64,000 nt of DNA from Puia dinghuensis (GCF_014642875.1 NZ_BMJC01000002.1:620001-684000), one strand, 5' to 3'. Positions 40,714 to 49,098 are shown, counted from the first letter of the stretch. Made by a program: numbers and translations. The notes: generated by a model from the sequence alone, not told the origin.

Positions 40714-42609
40714 TTATTCATGTGATCTTACCAGGAGATTCACGGTAGTGCCCTCACCCGGCGCACTGGCAATGCTGATCTGTCCCCGGATCTGGCGGGC
40801 GCGCTCTTCCATATTCCTGAGCCCATTGCCGCCCCTGATGGCGTCGCGATCGAAGCCAACGCCATTGTCCCGAATGTCCACCGTCACTATACCGTTATCA
40901 GCCGCAATAGTGATATCCACCTTTGAGCAGCCGCTGTACTTGGCGGCATTGTTGACGGCTTCCTTGAAGATGAGATAAAGATCTCTGCGTGTCTGCAGCC
41001 CCAGCCTGACATTTTGGAAATCGCCGTCCTTGTTGAAGACATAGTCGATGTTGAGGGGGTCGAAGATATCGGCTGCGAATTCCTGCATTTTAAAAATAAT
41101 CTTCTCCAGGGTGTCATTTGCCGGGTTGATCGTCCAGACGATGTCACTCATATTCTCCAGGATGAGACCCGAGTGCTCGTGGATCTTCATCAGCCGCTGG
41201 TATGCCTGTTGCCCATCCCCATCGGGCGCCGGCGGCATTTTGCTTATGATGTGGATGCTGGACAGGGCGGAGCCCATGTCATCGTGCAGATCGCGCGCGA
41301 TGCGGTTGCGCATCTTTTCCAGATCGAGTATGCGTTTGGTCTTGTTAACGACCCTGTACCGGTTGATGATCAGCAACCCAATGAGAACAAGCAGGACCAC
41401 CACTACCACCGCGCCGCGTTGGAATACCACATGCCGTTGAACGATGGCGCGGTTGAGCTCCTGGTCCTTTTTCAACAGGGCAATCTCCTTTTCCTTTTTG
41501 TCCGCCTCGTACTGGGCCTGCAATTGCGCCGTCTTTTCGTTCAACGCCGTCAGGTTGAGGCTATCCTGCAACGAGTCCCGGATGGCCAGCCAATGGTAGG
41601 CCTTACGCCAATCGCCGGTGGCCTTGAAAAGATTAGCCAGTTGTTCGGCCGCATCGAGCGAGTAATTCACCATTTTAAGACTATCATTGGTGCGATAGCT
41701 CAACAGCAGGTAGTTTTCTGCCTGCCTGTAATCCTTCAACCGGGTGAATGTCTTGCCGAGGTTGATGGCCTCGTAGGCCAGGTCGGCTTTGTCATTGCCA
41801 GCTACAAATAAGTTATACGCCCGATCGTAGCTTTCCATGGCTTTGTCATACCGGGCAAGTGCGTAATACGCGTCCCCCAGGTGTTCTTGCATCATCGCTT
41901 TCTCGTACCTGGCCCCCGACAGCGCTTCAACGAGGGGCAGAGCAGCCTGTAACAATACCAGGCTGCTGTCCGGCAGGGACATGGCCAGATATACAGCGGA
42001 AAGGCTGGTGACGGCCCCCATAAAATGTATTGTATCATGGAGGGCCCGGAACATCGAGATGCTCTCCCGGAAATAGGGAATGGCTTTCTGGTACTGTCCC
42101 TGCTCACGGTAGAGGATACCCATTTGCCGGTTGATCTCGCCTATGGCGTATTGGTCCTTCAATAGCTGCGCCAGGGTATCCGCCCTGAACAGGTAGGTGG
42201 CGCTTTTGGCAAACTCGCTGTGGTTGGAATAAGCCAGGCCGATGTTGAGCAATACGTGCATCTCTTCCAGGGTGTCGTGCAGCAGGTGAAAAAGTTGCGC
42301 GGCCTGTTCGAGGTCGGGAAAGGTCTTGTCATAAAACCCTTTGTGCAGCCATGCCCAGCCCCTGGTGGAATGGGCCAGGGCGGCCAGCCGTCGATTGCCC
42401 GACCGCTCGGCTACGGCCAGCTCGTTTTCGGCAAGCTTCAGGGCCGAATCGGGGCTTTGCGAGATGAGCTTGAAAGCCCCGCGGGCTTCTGCCATGATCG
42501 CAGAATCGCTACCACCCTGTGGCGGAAGGTGCTCGGCGGCCTTTTGTGCCAGGCCGGAAAGGGCAAGGCATAAAAGGCCGGTTATCAGAAGGAGGGGTAG
42601 CCGGGGCAT
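40714..42609 (-). CDS. TPR sensor histidine kinase (HisKA_3 type)
   Basis: 631 residues from the ATG at 42609, which starts the signal peptide (MPRLPLLLITGLLCLALSGL); an ATG at 42702 would overlap the divergent DUF2141 gene's promoter. TPR repeats (about 70-350), coiled linker, a membrane helix (about 390-410, GAVVVVVLLVLIGLLII), then HisKA_3 with the phospho-accepting H442 in RIARDLHDDMGSALSSIHII and a NarX-type ATPase: FKEAVNNAAKYS, DIRDNGVGFD, GNGLRNMEERA. It pairs with the LuxR-type regulator downstream. Sensor ligand unknown. Confidence 0.94.
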   Translation of the reverse strand: MPRLPLLLITGLLCLALSGLAQKAAEHLPPQGGSDSAIMAEARGAFKLISQSPDSALKLAENELAVAERSGNRRLAALAHSTRGWAWLHKGFYDKTFPDLEQAAQLFHLLHDTLEEMHVLLNIGLAYSNHSEFAKSATYLFRADTLAQLLKDQYAIGEINRQMGILYREQGQYQKAIPYFRESISMFRALHDTIHFMGAVTSLSAVYLAMSLPDSSLVLLQAALPLVEALSGARYEKAMMQEHLGDAYYALARYDKAMESYDRAYNLFVAGNDKADLAYEAINLGKTFTRLKDYRQAENYLLLSYRTNDSLKMVNYSLDAAEQLANLFKATGDWRKAYHWLAIRDSLQDSLNLTALNEKTAQLQAQYEADKKEKEIALLKKDQELNRAIVQRHVVFQRGAVVVVVLLVLIGLLIINRYRVVNKTKRILDLEKMRNRIARDLHDDMGSALSSIHIISKMPPAPDGDGQQAYQRLMKIHEHSGLILENMSDIVWTINPANDTLEKIIFKMQEFAADIFDPLNIDYVFNKDGDFQNVRLGLQTRRDLYLIFKEAVNNAAKYSGCSKVDITIAADNGIVTVDIRDNGVGFDRDAIRGGNGLRNMEERARQIRGQISIASAPGEGTTVNLLVRSHE

Positions 42610-42713
42610 GGTGGAAGGAAGGGGAATGATGTCGCTAAAGATAAAGGTTTTGTCTATAAAGGCAAAACCGATCACTGCGGGTGCTTTATCTTTATCAAAC
42701 AAAAACTTCCGCC

Positions 42714-43115
42714 ATGTTCACCCTCCTTTTCCTGTTGTTATTTGCCAGGCGCAGTGCTCCAAACCAGACTGCCCTGCATGTTATCGTGCAAAATGTACAA
42801 GTGGGTAAGGGGACCATCAACGTAGCGATCTTCAACGACAAAAATGACTTTTTGAAAAAGCCGGTCGCCGCACAGATCCGAAAGGCCGATAGTGTGACGG
42901 TGGAATTCTCTTTTCCGATCGCACCGGGGGAGTATGCCATTGCCGCCTACCAGGACCTGAACGAGAACCAGCAGCTGGACGCCGGGTTATTCCATATTCC
43001 CAAAGAGCCGTACGGCTTCAGCAATAATTACCGGCCAAAAATGTCGGCGCCCAAATTTGAAGATTGCCTGATCAAGGTGGCAGGAGGTGACACTAGCACT
43101 ATCAATCTGAAATAA
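42714..43115 (+). CDS. Secreted DUF2141-domain protein
   Basis: 133 residues from the ATG at 42714 (MFTLLFLLLFARRSAPN, a short signal peptide). The mature part is a single immunoglobulin-like beta domain: LHVIVQNVQVGKGTINVAIF, FSFPIAPGEYAIAAYQDLNE, NQQLDAGLFHIPKEPYGFSN. These are DUF2141 marks. Function is unknown in the family; it is usually periplasmic. It is divergent from the TPR kinase and ends 8 bp before the convergent repeat protein. Confidence 0.87.
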   Translation: MFTLLFLLLFARRSAPNQTALHVIVQNVQVGKGTINVAIFNDKNDFLKKPVAAQIRKADSVTVEFSFPIAPGEYAIAAYQDLNENQQLDAGLFHIPKEPYGFSNNYRPKMSAPKFEDCLIKVAGGDTSTINLK

Positions 43116-43122
43116 GGAGGGA

Positions 43123-43998
43123 TCAATCGTTGATGGTGAGGGAATAGTTACCACTGTTATTCGTCGAGACAGACTGTGTCCGGGGACTCAGGTGGATGTA
43201 ACTTCCCGAGGCCGGGGTGCAGCCATAGGATAATCCATGCCGGGCCCAGGAGCCGAATTTATCCTTTACTGCCTTGAAGATGTCCTGCGACTGGATCGTA
43301 CCATTTACCGTCAGGGTGGTATCGGTGAGGACGAGACTGGTGAGGCTTTGTGCGTTGGGAACGATCTTTTGGTCAACGAGATAGTCGATCAGTTGTCTTA
43401 GCATGGCGCGATCTTCGGCGGCCTGTGCACGGTCGCGTTCGGCTTGTTCACGATCGCCTTCGGCCTGGTCTCTGTCGCGTGAAGCTTGCTCGCGGTCTTG
43501 TTGCGCCTGTTCTCTGTCGCGGGAGGCCTGCTCGCGGTCGCGCGCCCCTTGTTCACGGTCGTGTTCGGCTTGCTCGCGGTCGTGGTCGCCTTGTACTCTA
43601 TCGTGTTCGGCCTGCTCGCGATCTCTTTCGCCCTGCTCCCTATCCCGATCGGCCTGCTCGCGGTCGCGCTGCGCCTGCGCCATATCTCTTGCCTCTTCGG
43701 CTTCGTCATCGGTGATGGTTGTCTTTAGCCTTTCTACAATGGCGTCGTATTTTGACCAGTCCTTTTTGTCAATCTGCCGGTTGTCGACATACAGATCTGT
43801 CGCCTTATTATATACACTGACCAATTTGTAGCTATGGCCATCGAGGTGGCCAGCAAGAATCTCCTTTCCCTGGGCCGGGAAGTAGATATGATAGCTGTCC
43901 TGCAGGGAATCCCGCGTAGTATTCTGGGCTTTGACGATGGTGGCAGATGTGCCGATGAGTGCAGAGAGGAAGAATGTAAGGATAGTTGATTGGTTCAT
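43123..43998 (-). CDS. Secreted protein with a long RDREQA heptad repeat
   Basis: 291 residues from the ATG at 43998, which begins a signal peptide (MNQSTILTFFLSALIGTSAT); the longer frame to 44130 has no such start. Residues 26-100 are a small globular domain (HIYFPAQGKEILAGHLDGHS). Residues about 104-198 are roughly 13 seven-residue units of the type A-x-R-D-R-E-Q, almost without hydrophobic residues, so a rigid charged single helix is more likely than a coiled coil. A C-terminal part (about 200-291) follows. Similar repeats are seen in BlaR/M56-type peptidase-linked proteins of this phylum. Function unknown; possibly a periplasm-spanning spacer. Confidence 0.78.
   Translation of the reverse strand: MNQSTILTFFLSALIGTSATIVKAQNTTRDSLQDSYHIYFPAQGKEILAGHLDGHSYKLVSVYNKATDLYVDNRQIDKKDWSKYDAIVERLKTTITDDEAEEARDMAQAQRDREQADRDREQGERDREQAEHDRVQGDHDREQAEHDREQGARDREQASRDREQAQQDREQASRDRDQAEGDREQAERDRAQAAEDRAMLRQLIDYLVDQKIVPNAQSLTSLVLTDTTLTVNGTIQSQDIFKAVKDKFGSWARHGLSYGCTPASGSYIHLSPRTQSVSTNNSGNYSLTIND
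43400..43690 (-). repeat. 21-bp period coding repeat
   Basis: DNA encoding about 13 heptads of the RDREQA type. Units differ at synonymous positions (for example CGC/CGT/CGA, GAG/GAA), which shows the protein repeat is kept by selection and is not a fresh DNA duplication. Copy number could vary between strains. Confidence 0.75.
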
Positions 43999-44114
43999 GG
44001 TTGGCCGTTTACTATATAGGATACTTCGGAGCCGGAAAATAGTTACATCATCGCCGCCATTTATTTTCAGCCTGTCGGGAAGTGTATCGAAACCGGACAG
44101 ATGGCGGCGGGTGA

Positions 44115-44156
44115 CAAAAAACAAGACCATCCTTACCCTTGCAAGTGATGGTCTTG
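44115..44156 (-). terminator. Minus-strand intrinsic terminator candidate
   Basis: On the minus strand: 10-bp perfect stem (CAAGACCATC at 44122-44131 with its complement at 44147-44156), 15-base loop that can add 3 more pairs, followed by six T (A-run at 44116-44121 on the plus strand). No annotated minus-strand gene lies upstream of it. Confidence 0.45.
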
Positions 44157-44176
44157 ACCCTTAAAACAACCTGTCG
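44145..44176. repeat. Dispersed intergenic repeat, copy A
   Basis: GTGATGGTCTTGACCC, then AAAAC and CCTGTCG. A second copy lies at 63031-63067 with the same blocks in the same order and small indels between them. Copy A forms part of the terminator-like hairpin; copy B does not form a hairpin. It may be a regulator site or a relic of a small mobile repeat. Confidence 0.4.
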
Positions 44177-44391
44177 CAAAAGATCAATGTGAAAGCCAAT
44201 TGTGAACTTATGAAGACTGAAACCCTGATTTCGTGTTTTATATAGAATTAGTACTACCCCGACGTAGTGTTGTAACCAGGACCCGGGATTTTTTGCAAAA
44301 AATATGTATCTGAAGATCAATAAGTTGAGTAATAACAATAAAAAAATGGTCCTGAAAAAGCCAGTGCGGGGTTTTGCCGTACTTTGGGGTT

Positions 44392-44973
44392 ATGAAAAGA
44401 ATAGTAGTCTTTTGCGGATCGAGCCTCGGCGCCGAGAAAATATATGAAGAGCAGGCGTATCTCACCGGCGTGACGCTTGCCAGGCTGAATATAGGGCTTG
44501 TTTATGGCGGTGCACGCGTGGGGCTGATGGGTGCGGTGGCTGACGGCGCGCTGGCGGAAGGCGGCGAGGTGATCGGGGTGTTGCCACGTTTTCTCAGCGG
44601 AAAGGAGATCGGGCATGAAGGATTGACCGATCTTATCGTTGTCGACACGATGCATGAGCGGAAGACGAAGATGCATGAGCTTTCGGATGGAGTGATCACA
44701 CTGCCGGGGGGATTTGGGACGATGGAAGAGTTATTTGAGATGCTCACCTGGGGACAGCTGGGGTTGCACCAAAAACCTGTCGGTCTGCTGAATGTCAACG
44801 GGTTTTACGATGAGTTGCTCCAGCTTGCCCAGACCATGGTGGACAGGGGTTTTTTAAAGGAGACCAACCAACAGATGCTGCTTTCGACAAACACTATAGA
44901 AGGCTTGCTGGAGAAGATGAACAATTATCAGGCGCCTGCCACGGGTAAATGGATCACCAAGGAGACGACCTAG
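44392..44973 (+). CDS. LOG-family nucleoside-5'-monophosphate phosphoribohydrolase
   Basis: 193 residues from MKRIVVFCGSSLG at 44392. Family signature PGGFGTMEELFEMLTWGQLG (the PGGxGTxxE loop with catalytic Glu), upstream VYGGARVGLMGAVADGALA, and the Arg in HERKTKMHELSDGVITLPGG. LOG enzymes release the free base from N6-modified or ordinary AMP; in bacteria the role is usually nucleotide salvage rather than hormone synthesis. It stands 63 bp before the GHKL-ATPase/nuclease-like gene on the same strand; a palindrome just before the latter suggests a separate promoter, so a functional link is not proved. Confidence 0.93.
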   Translation: MKRIVVFCGSSLGAEKIYEEQAYLTGVTLARLNIGLVYGGARVGLMGAVADGALAEGGEVIGVLPRFLSGKEIGHEGLTDLIVVDTMHERKTKMHELSDGVITLPGGFGTMEELFEMLTWGQLGLHQKPVGLLNVNGFYDELLQLAQTMVDRGFLKETNQQMLLSTNTIEGLLEKMNNYQAPATGKWITKETT

Positions 44974-45003
44974 GGGGCTAAAAAATGTGGGATGAAGATG
45001 CGA

Positions 45004-45028
45004 AATATACTAATTTTATTAGTATTTT
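45004..45028. promoter_or_regulatory. Perfect palindrome upstream of the GHKL-nuclease-like gene
   Basis: ATACTAATTTTATTAGTAT (45007-45025): perfect 8-base arms around TTT, with two further paired bases after one mismatch. It ends 8-11 bp before the ATG at 45037, at the usual place of an operator over a promoter or ribosome-binding site. The sequence AGAGGG just after it can serve as the ribosome-binding site. Confidence 0.5.
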
Positions 45029-45036
45029 AGAGGGCT

Positions 45037-47082
45037 ATGAAATACAGCAAGCAGCTATCGACGAATTCCCGGATCATCAAAGACCTGCTCACCAAGTATA
45101 AGGACACGTTCGTGGCCTTTTGCGAGTTGTTGAATAATTCCATCCAGGCGAAGGCGACGAGGATCGAGCTGACCATCGACTATGCGAATTCGGCTGCGGC
45201 GCGGGCGCCCTTCACCAGGATAGAGCTGATCGACAACGGGATGGGGGTGAATGCGACGGATTTTGAAAAGAAGATCCTGGAGATCGGCACGGATGTGAAA
45301 AAAGACGGTCAGGGGATCGGTCGATTCGGGGCACTACAATTAGGCGAAAAGATGACCATTACGACGGTGGCCGATGATCCGGATCGTGGATGCTATACCC
45401 AGGTGGTGTTTCCCCTGGACACGGCATCGATCTCTTCCTCCTTGTCGAAGGTGAACCTGGAATTCGACGTGGAGGAGATGAAGAAGAAGGTAAACCCTTA
45501 TTATAAGGTGGTGATCGAGCATCTTCATCACAATAAGCAGGGAAAGCTGCTGCCGAAGAACAAGATCGCCGACAAGTTCGGGCAGGAGGCTATCGGGCAG
45601 GCTTTGTTCGAAAAATATCCGCTGCAGGTATTTAACCGGGACATCAGATTCGTCGTCAATGGGAAAGAACTGGACCCTACCGATTTTGTGGTCGACAGGC
45701 CACATCTAAAGGCGGTGACCTATACCGATGTTCACGGAGTGGCGCACCCCTTCGATTTTCATTTTTATCAGCTGCGCATCGACCTTGGCAAGGTGCAGGT
45801 GTTTTTTTATGTAGACAATGCCGGGGGGTTAAAGACGGTGGCACATGCCTTTACCTATAGCTCGGATTGGTATACGCCCGATCTGGGAACCTGGTTCATC
45901 TACCTGGACTCCACCTTTTTCAATACCGACCTTTTTCGCAACATCGATCTGGATTCACTTGGAGACGAAGAGATTAAACGATTGAAGGAGTTTATAAAGG
46001 ACACGATCAATGATTTCTTCAAGGCGCAGAATAAACGGTTCGAGAAATTTATTGCCGAACTGGAGAAGGACCCCTCCTACCCTTCTTCATTCGAGTCACC
46101 GATGTCGGCGTCACGGGAGCTGCTTTTCCAAAAGATAGCTTATCTCGTAGAGGATGAGTACAAACTGATGGATAAGGACTCGACTATCCGGGGGCTTTTC
46201 TATTCGCTTATCGACAGATCGCTGGCCAGCGGACATGTGGAGGATATCTTTACCAAGGTGGTACGGCTGTCGGATGCGAATATGGAGAAATTCCACCAGT
46301 TGCTGGAGAAGACAGAGTTGGAGAACGTCATCACTTTTGCGAGTGCGGTTGCGGGTAAGCTGGAATTCCTCGAATTCCTGCACGAACTCATCTATGGGGA
46401 TGTCGGTGAGGTGCTGCGCGAACGGAGCCAGTTGCATAAGATCATCGAAAGCGAGCTTTGGCTTTTTGGGGAGGCTTACAACGGGACACAACATCTGTGG
46501 AGTGACAAGAAGATAGGGAATATCCTGAAGGAACTGCGTGACAAGTACCTAGTGTATGAGCCGGCGGCGGCGGATGAGAACCTGATCGACGTGGAGGGAC
46601 TGGACAATATCACCGACCTGTTCTTCTTTAATGAGAAGGTACTGGACAATGAGGACCGGGAGGTGATGGTGGTGGAGCTGAAGTCACCGAAGTGCGCTAT
46701 CGGGAAAAAGGAGCTGCAGCAGATAGACGAATATGCTTTTACGGTGGAATCCTATCCGGGATTGCCAAGGGAAAATATCCATTATAAGCTGCTGCTGATC
46801 TCTTCGAAGCTGACGCCTTATGCAAAATCGAAGATGAGGAGCAGCCGGGCAAAATACCACCAGCCTTTTCTTTATGACAGGAAGGAGGATAAGAACATCG
46901 AAGTCTGGGTAATGGAGTGGTCGGAGCTGATGGAGGTGAATAAGCGTAAGCTCGGGTATTTGTCGGCGAAGCTGAAAGTGAAGGATAAGAGTGTGCGGTC
47001 GACATTCGAGACGGAATACCCGGGTATCATCAATGAGAAGGTGAGCGCGCGGCTGACGCGGACGAGGCAAATTTTGCGCTGA
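45037..47082 (+). CDS. GHKL ATPase fused to a Shedu-like PD-(D/E)xK domain
   Basis: 681 residues, cytoplasmic. Residues 1-330: GHKL ATPase of the MORC/MutL/Hsp90 class, with Bergerat motifs E30/N34 in FVAFCELLNNSIQA, DNGMG (66-70), GQGIGRFG (91-98) and a transducer-like region. Residues 355-460: helical linker. Residues about 465-630: PD-(D/E)xK-like domain with IESELWLFGEAY (like Shedu/DUF4263 openings), D527 in ITDLFFF, E547-L-K549 in MVVELKSP, Q561/Q562 in KELQQIDEY. In related proteins this set is a metal-dependent nuclease site, and Shedu proteins are anti-phage nucleases with varied N-terminal sensor domains. All catalytic residues I can see are intact. No separate partner gene is obvious. 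Defence is inference. Confidence 0.85.
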   Translation: MKYSKQLSTNSRIIKDLLTKYKDTFVAFCELLNNSIQAKATRIELTIDYANSAAARAPFTRIELIDNGMGVNATDFEKKILEIGTDVKKDGQGIGRFGALQLGEKMTITTVADDPDRGCYTQVVFPLDTASISSSLSKVNLEFDVEEMKKKVNPYYKVVIEHLHHNKQGKLLPKNKIADKFGQEAIGQALFEKYPLQVFNRDIRFVVNGKELDPTDFVVDRPHLKAVTYTDVHGVAHPFDFHFYQLRIDLGKVQVFFYVDNAGGLKTVAHAFTYSSDWYTPDLGTWFIYLDSTFFNTDLFRNIDLDSLGDEEIKRLKEFIKDTINDFFKAQNKRFEKFIAELEKDPSYPSSFESPMSASRELLFQKIAYLVEDEYKLMDKDSTIRGLFYSLIDRSLASGHVEDIFTKVVRLSDANMEKFHQLLEKTELENVITFASAVAGKLEFLEFLHELIYGDVGEVLRERSQLHKIIESELWLFGEAYNGTQHLWSDKKIGNILKELRDKYLVYEPAAADENLIDVEGLDNITDLFFFNEKVLDNEDREVMVVELKSPKCAIGKKELQQIDEYAFTVESYPGLPRENIHYKLLLISSKLTPYAKSKMRSSRAKYHQPFLYDRKEDKNIEVWVMEWSELMEVNKRKLGYLSAKLKVKDKSVRSTFETEYPGIINEKVSARLTRTRQILR

Positions 47083-47788
47083 GCCTGGCGCTCGCGTCGC
47101 TTGTCAGCGGGCGCCCATGACCGAAAACGGCTTTGTCGAAAGCGAAAGCAGCAGCTTTCAGGATGCTTTGGCGACCCAATTCGCGGTCTTCGTAGACAGT
47201 GCTCCAATCGAGGCTGAAGGCGTTGGCGCATATATCCGCGGCAATGAGGACACGGTCGGCCTGCAGGAGAAGGGCAAGATGACCAGCGCCATGACCGGGA
47301 GTATAGATGACCTTGACTCCACCGGGACCGCCGATGGGAAGGATCTCCCCGTCGATGAGCCGGCGGGTAATGTTGAAGGCATCGATGGCGCCTCCGCGAC
47401 GGATAAACAATTGATAGATGAGTCGGTTGAGGAAACCGGGGCTGACTTGCAGGGATGCTTCGCCAGGGCGTCCCTGCTCAACGAGCCGGGCAGTGTCGGC
47501 ATGGGCCCATACCGGAATATCGAGTGCCTTGCTGATGGCGGCGGCGCTTCCTGTGTGGTCGGTATGGGCATGGGTAACGATGATCCGGCGGATGTCGCGG
47601 GGGTCTTTGCCGGCCTTTTTCAGTTGGGCGAAGATTTTTGGGAGGTGGCCCGGCATTCCGGTGTCGACGAGGGTAAAGCCGGGTGCGAGGCTATCCGCCG
47701 CGTCAGGACCGGGTACGATATCCTCGATGAGGAAGGCGTTGACGAAACCGAGGTTTAGCTGATAGAGATGTGGCGTGATCTTTTTCAT
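47030..47788 (-). CDS. Metallo-beta-lactamase-fold hydrolase
   Basis: 252 residues from MKKITPHLYQLNLGFVNAFL at 47788. Metal site motif HAHTDHTGS, the later PGHGAGHLALLL (His ligand), DICANAF with the bridging Asp, and FGHGRPL (last His). Glyoxalase-II/quinolinase-like type; acts on esters, thioesters or lactones. The C-terminal 18 codons overlap the end of the convergent GHKL-nuclease-like gene by 53 bp, so its normal end may have been extended. Follows the TetR gene by 37 bp on the same strand and is probably controlled by it. Confidence 0.9.
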   Translation of the reverse strand: MKKITPHLYQLNLGFVNAFLIEDIVPGPDAADSLAPGFTLVDTGMPGHLPKIFAQLKKAGKDPRDIRRIIVTHAHTDHTGSAAAISKALDIPVWAHADTARLVEQGRPGEASLQVSPGFLNRLIYQLFIRRGGAIDAFNITRRLIDGEILPIGGPGGVKVIYTPGHGAGHLALLLQADRVLIAADICANAFSLDWSTVYEDRELGRQSILKAAAFAFDKAVFGHGRPLTSDASARLSAKFASSASAARSPSH

Positions 47789-47825
47789 AACTGAATATTT
47801 TTTCATTTTTAGTGTAAAAAAAATT

Positions 47826-48401
47826 TCAACCCCGGATCGCATCCCAGAGGAACCGGAACGAGGTGTCCATAAAGGTTTTGGTGAGGCGTGCGGGAGTGTG
47901 ATGGATATGGGCGGCAATCTGTTGGACAAAGCCAAAGAGCAGGCTTGGAATAAGGCATTCGGTGTCGGGCTTCAGCAGTCCTTGTCTTTGCCCGCGTTCG
48001 AGCAGCTGGGCGAGGGGGGCCATCACGGGCCTGGCAACGGCCATGGCCTGGTCTTCGCGTTTGTAGGGCGAGGCAATAAATTGTTGCAGGAACAATTGCT
48101 CTGGAAAGTTGGAGACAGTATAACGGAGGCTGTTCTCCCAGATGACCCGAAAACCTTCTTCGACGGGGAGCTCAGGGCTGAAGCCGATGAAAATAGTTGC
48201 GCCAAAACGTTTTTTTACTTCTTTGTAAAGGGCATGGATAAGGTCGTCCTTGTTCTTAAAATAGATGTAGAGGGTGCCGATAGCGACGCCGGATTGTTTT
48301 GCAATGAGGGGCATGGTCAACCCGACGAGGCCGACCTGACCTACGAGGGTAAGGGTGCTCGCGAAGAAAAGGTCGATCTTTTGCTCGTCTTTGAGGCGCA
48401 T
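47826..48401 (-). CDS. TetR-family transcriptional regulator
   Basis: 191 residues. N-terminal helix-turn-helix (about 10-55, LRLKDEQKIDLFFASTLTLV then KQSGVAIGTLYIYFKNKDDL), followed by the all-helical ligand-binding and dimer region. Represses its operon until a small hydrophobic ligand binds. First gene of a two-gene unit with the MBL hydrolase, so the ligand may be that enzyme's substrate. Short inter-gene gap before the cupin gene (37 bp). Confidence 0.92.
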   Translation of the reverse strand: MRLKDEQKIDLFFASTLTLVGQVGLVGLTMPLIAKQSGVAIGTLYIYFKNKDDLIHALYKEVKKRFGATIFIGFSPELPVEEGFRVIWENSLRYTVSNFPEQLFLQQFIASPYKREDQAMAVARPVMAPLAQLLERGQRQGLLKPDTECLIPSLLFGFVQQIAAHIHHTPARLTKTFMDTSFRFLWDAIRG

Positions 48402-48438
48402 GGAGCAAAGATAGGGAATAATGAATATATTTTCATTA

Positions 48439-49098
48439 TTATTTCAGGTAGAGCAGGGCAAATTGTTGTTCGGTCGTTGCGCTGTTGTTGGCAATGGCAA
48501 GGGGGGTGCCCGCGGGGAGGAAGAGATAGTCACCTTTTTTTGTGAAGGGGTGGTCGTTGACTGCGCCGGTGGCGGAGGGGCCGGAAAGACCGATAACGAG
48601 GACGGGCGCCTGCACCGGGTCAAGGCGTTGGTGCTGACCTGCCGGCAGGGTCATGCGGAAAGCGCGGACGGATTTTTCGTCGAAGAGTTGTTTGGAGAAG
48701 GGCAGGTTATCAGGAATGCCGGGGGCCGGGGCCGGAGTATGCAGCAGTTCGATGTCCATGGCGTGGAAATCCACGGTGTCCTCGTTCCAGACGCGGTGGA
48801 CGCGGGGTTTTTCATAGAATCCTTCGAACCAGATGTTGCCATCGGCGAAGGAGGGTTTGGCGGGCTCGATGAGAGTTTCAGAGCCGGATCTTGTCTTGCT
48901 GAGGATGAAGAAGACCGAGGGGATAGAGTGTTTGTGCATGAGGGTGGTATCATGCGGGGGTACATGGACGTCGAGTACGCGGACGTAGGCATTTTCGAAT
49001 ACGTTGTGATGTCGAGGTTCCTGACTGACCTGGACCTGGGTGTAGCCAGTAGATGCGAGACCGGTAGTTGCCAAAAGGAAAAGGAATAGTTGACGCAT
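48439..49098 (-). CDS. Secreted cupin-domain protein
   Basis: 219 residues. Signal peptide (1-20, MRQLFLFLLATTGLASTGYT). Two cupin-like halves: HNVFENAYVRVLDVHVPPHD, TTLMHKHSIPSVFFILSKTR in the first, and FTKKGDYLFLPAGTPLAIAN in the second. HKH holds likely metal ligands. Activity unknown. It lies downstream of the PepSY gene with 137 bp in between that contain a 13-bp triple repeat. Confidence 0.84.
   Translation of the reverse strand: MRQLFLFLLATTGLASTGYTQVQVSQEPRHHNVFENAYVRVLDVHVPPHDTTLMHKHSIPSVFFILSKTRSGSETLIEPAKPSFADGNIWFEGFYEKPRVHRVWNEDTVDFHAMDIELLHTPAPAPGIPDNLPFSKQLFDEKSVRAFRMTLPAGQHQRLDPVQAPVLVIGLSGPSATGAVNDHPFTKKGDYLFLPAGTPLAIANNSATTEQQFALLYLK

Larger units (their letters stand above)
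43999..44391. other. 393-bp intergenic region with a minus-strand terminator-like hairpin
   Basis: Between the divergent repeat protein and LOG genes. No protein gene is supported. It contains the hairpin at 44115-44156 and one copy of a short dispersed repeat (44145-44176). Any transcript ending at the hairpin would have to start between about 44200 and 44390 on the minus strand, so a small RNA is possible. Confidence 0.4.

Noticed and set aside
41014-41811. 265-codon open frame on the plus strand
   Set aside because: Antisense to the TPR histidine kinase core (H box and N box); no sign of its own domain.
43400-43690. CRISPR-like regular repeat
   Set aside because: The 21-bp period lies inside a coding frame and encodes heptads; there are no unique spacers and no cas genes.
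47117-49089. Three plus-strand open frames (213, 256 and 222 codons)
   Set aside because: They lie opposite the MBL hydrolase, TetR and cupin genes, each of which has diagnostic motifs on the minus strand.
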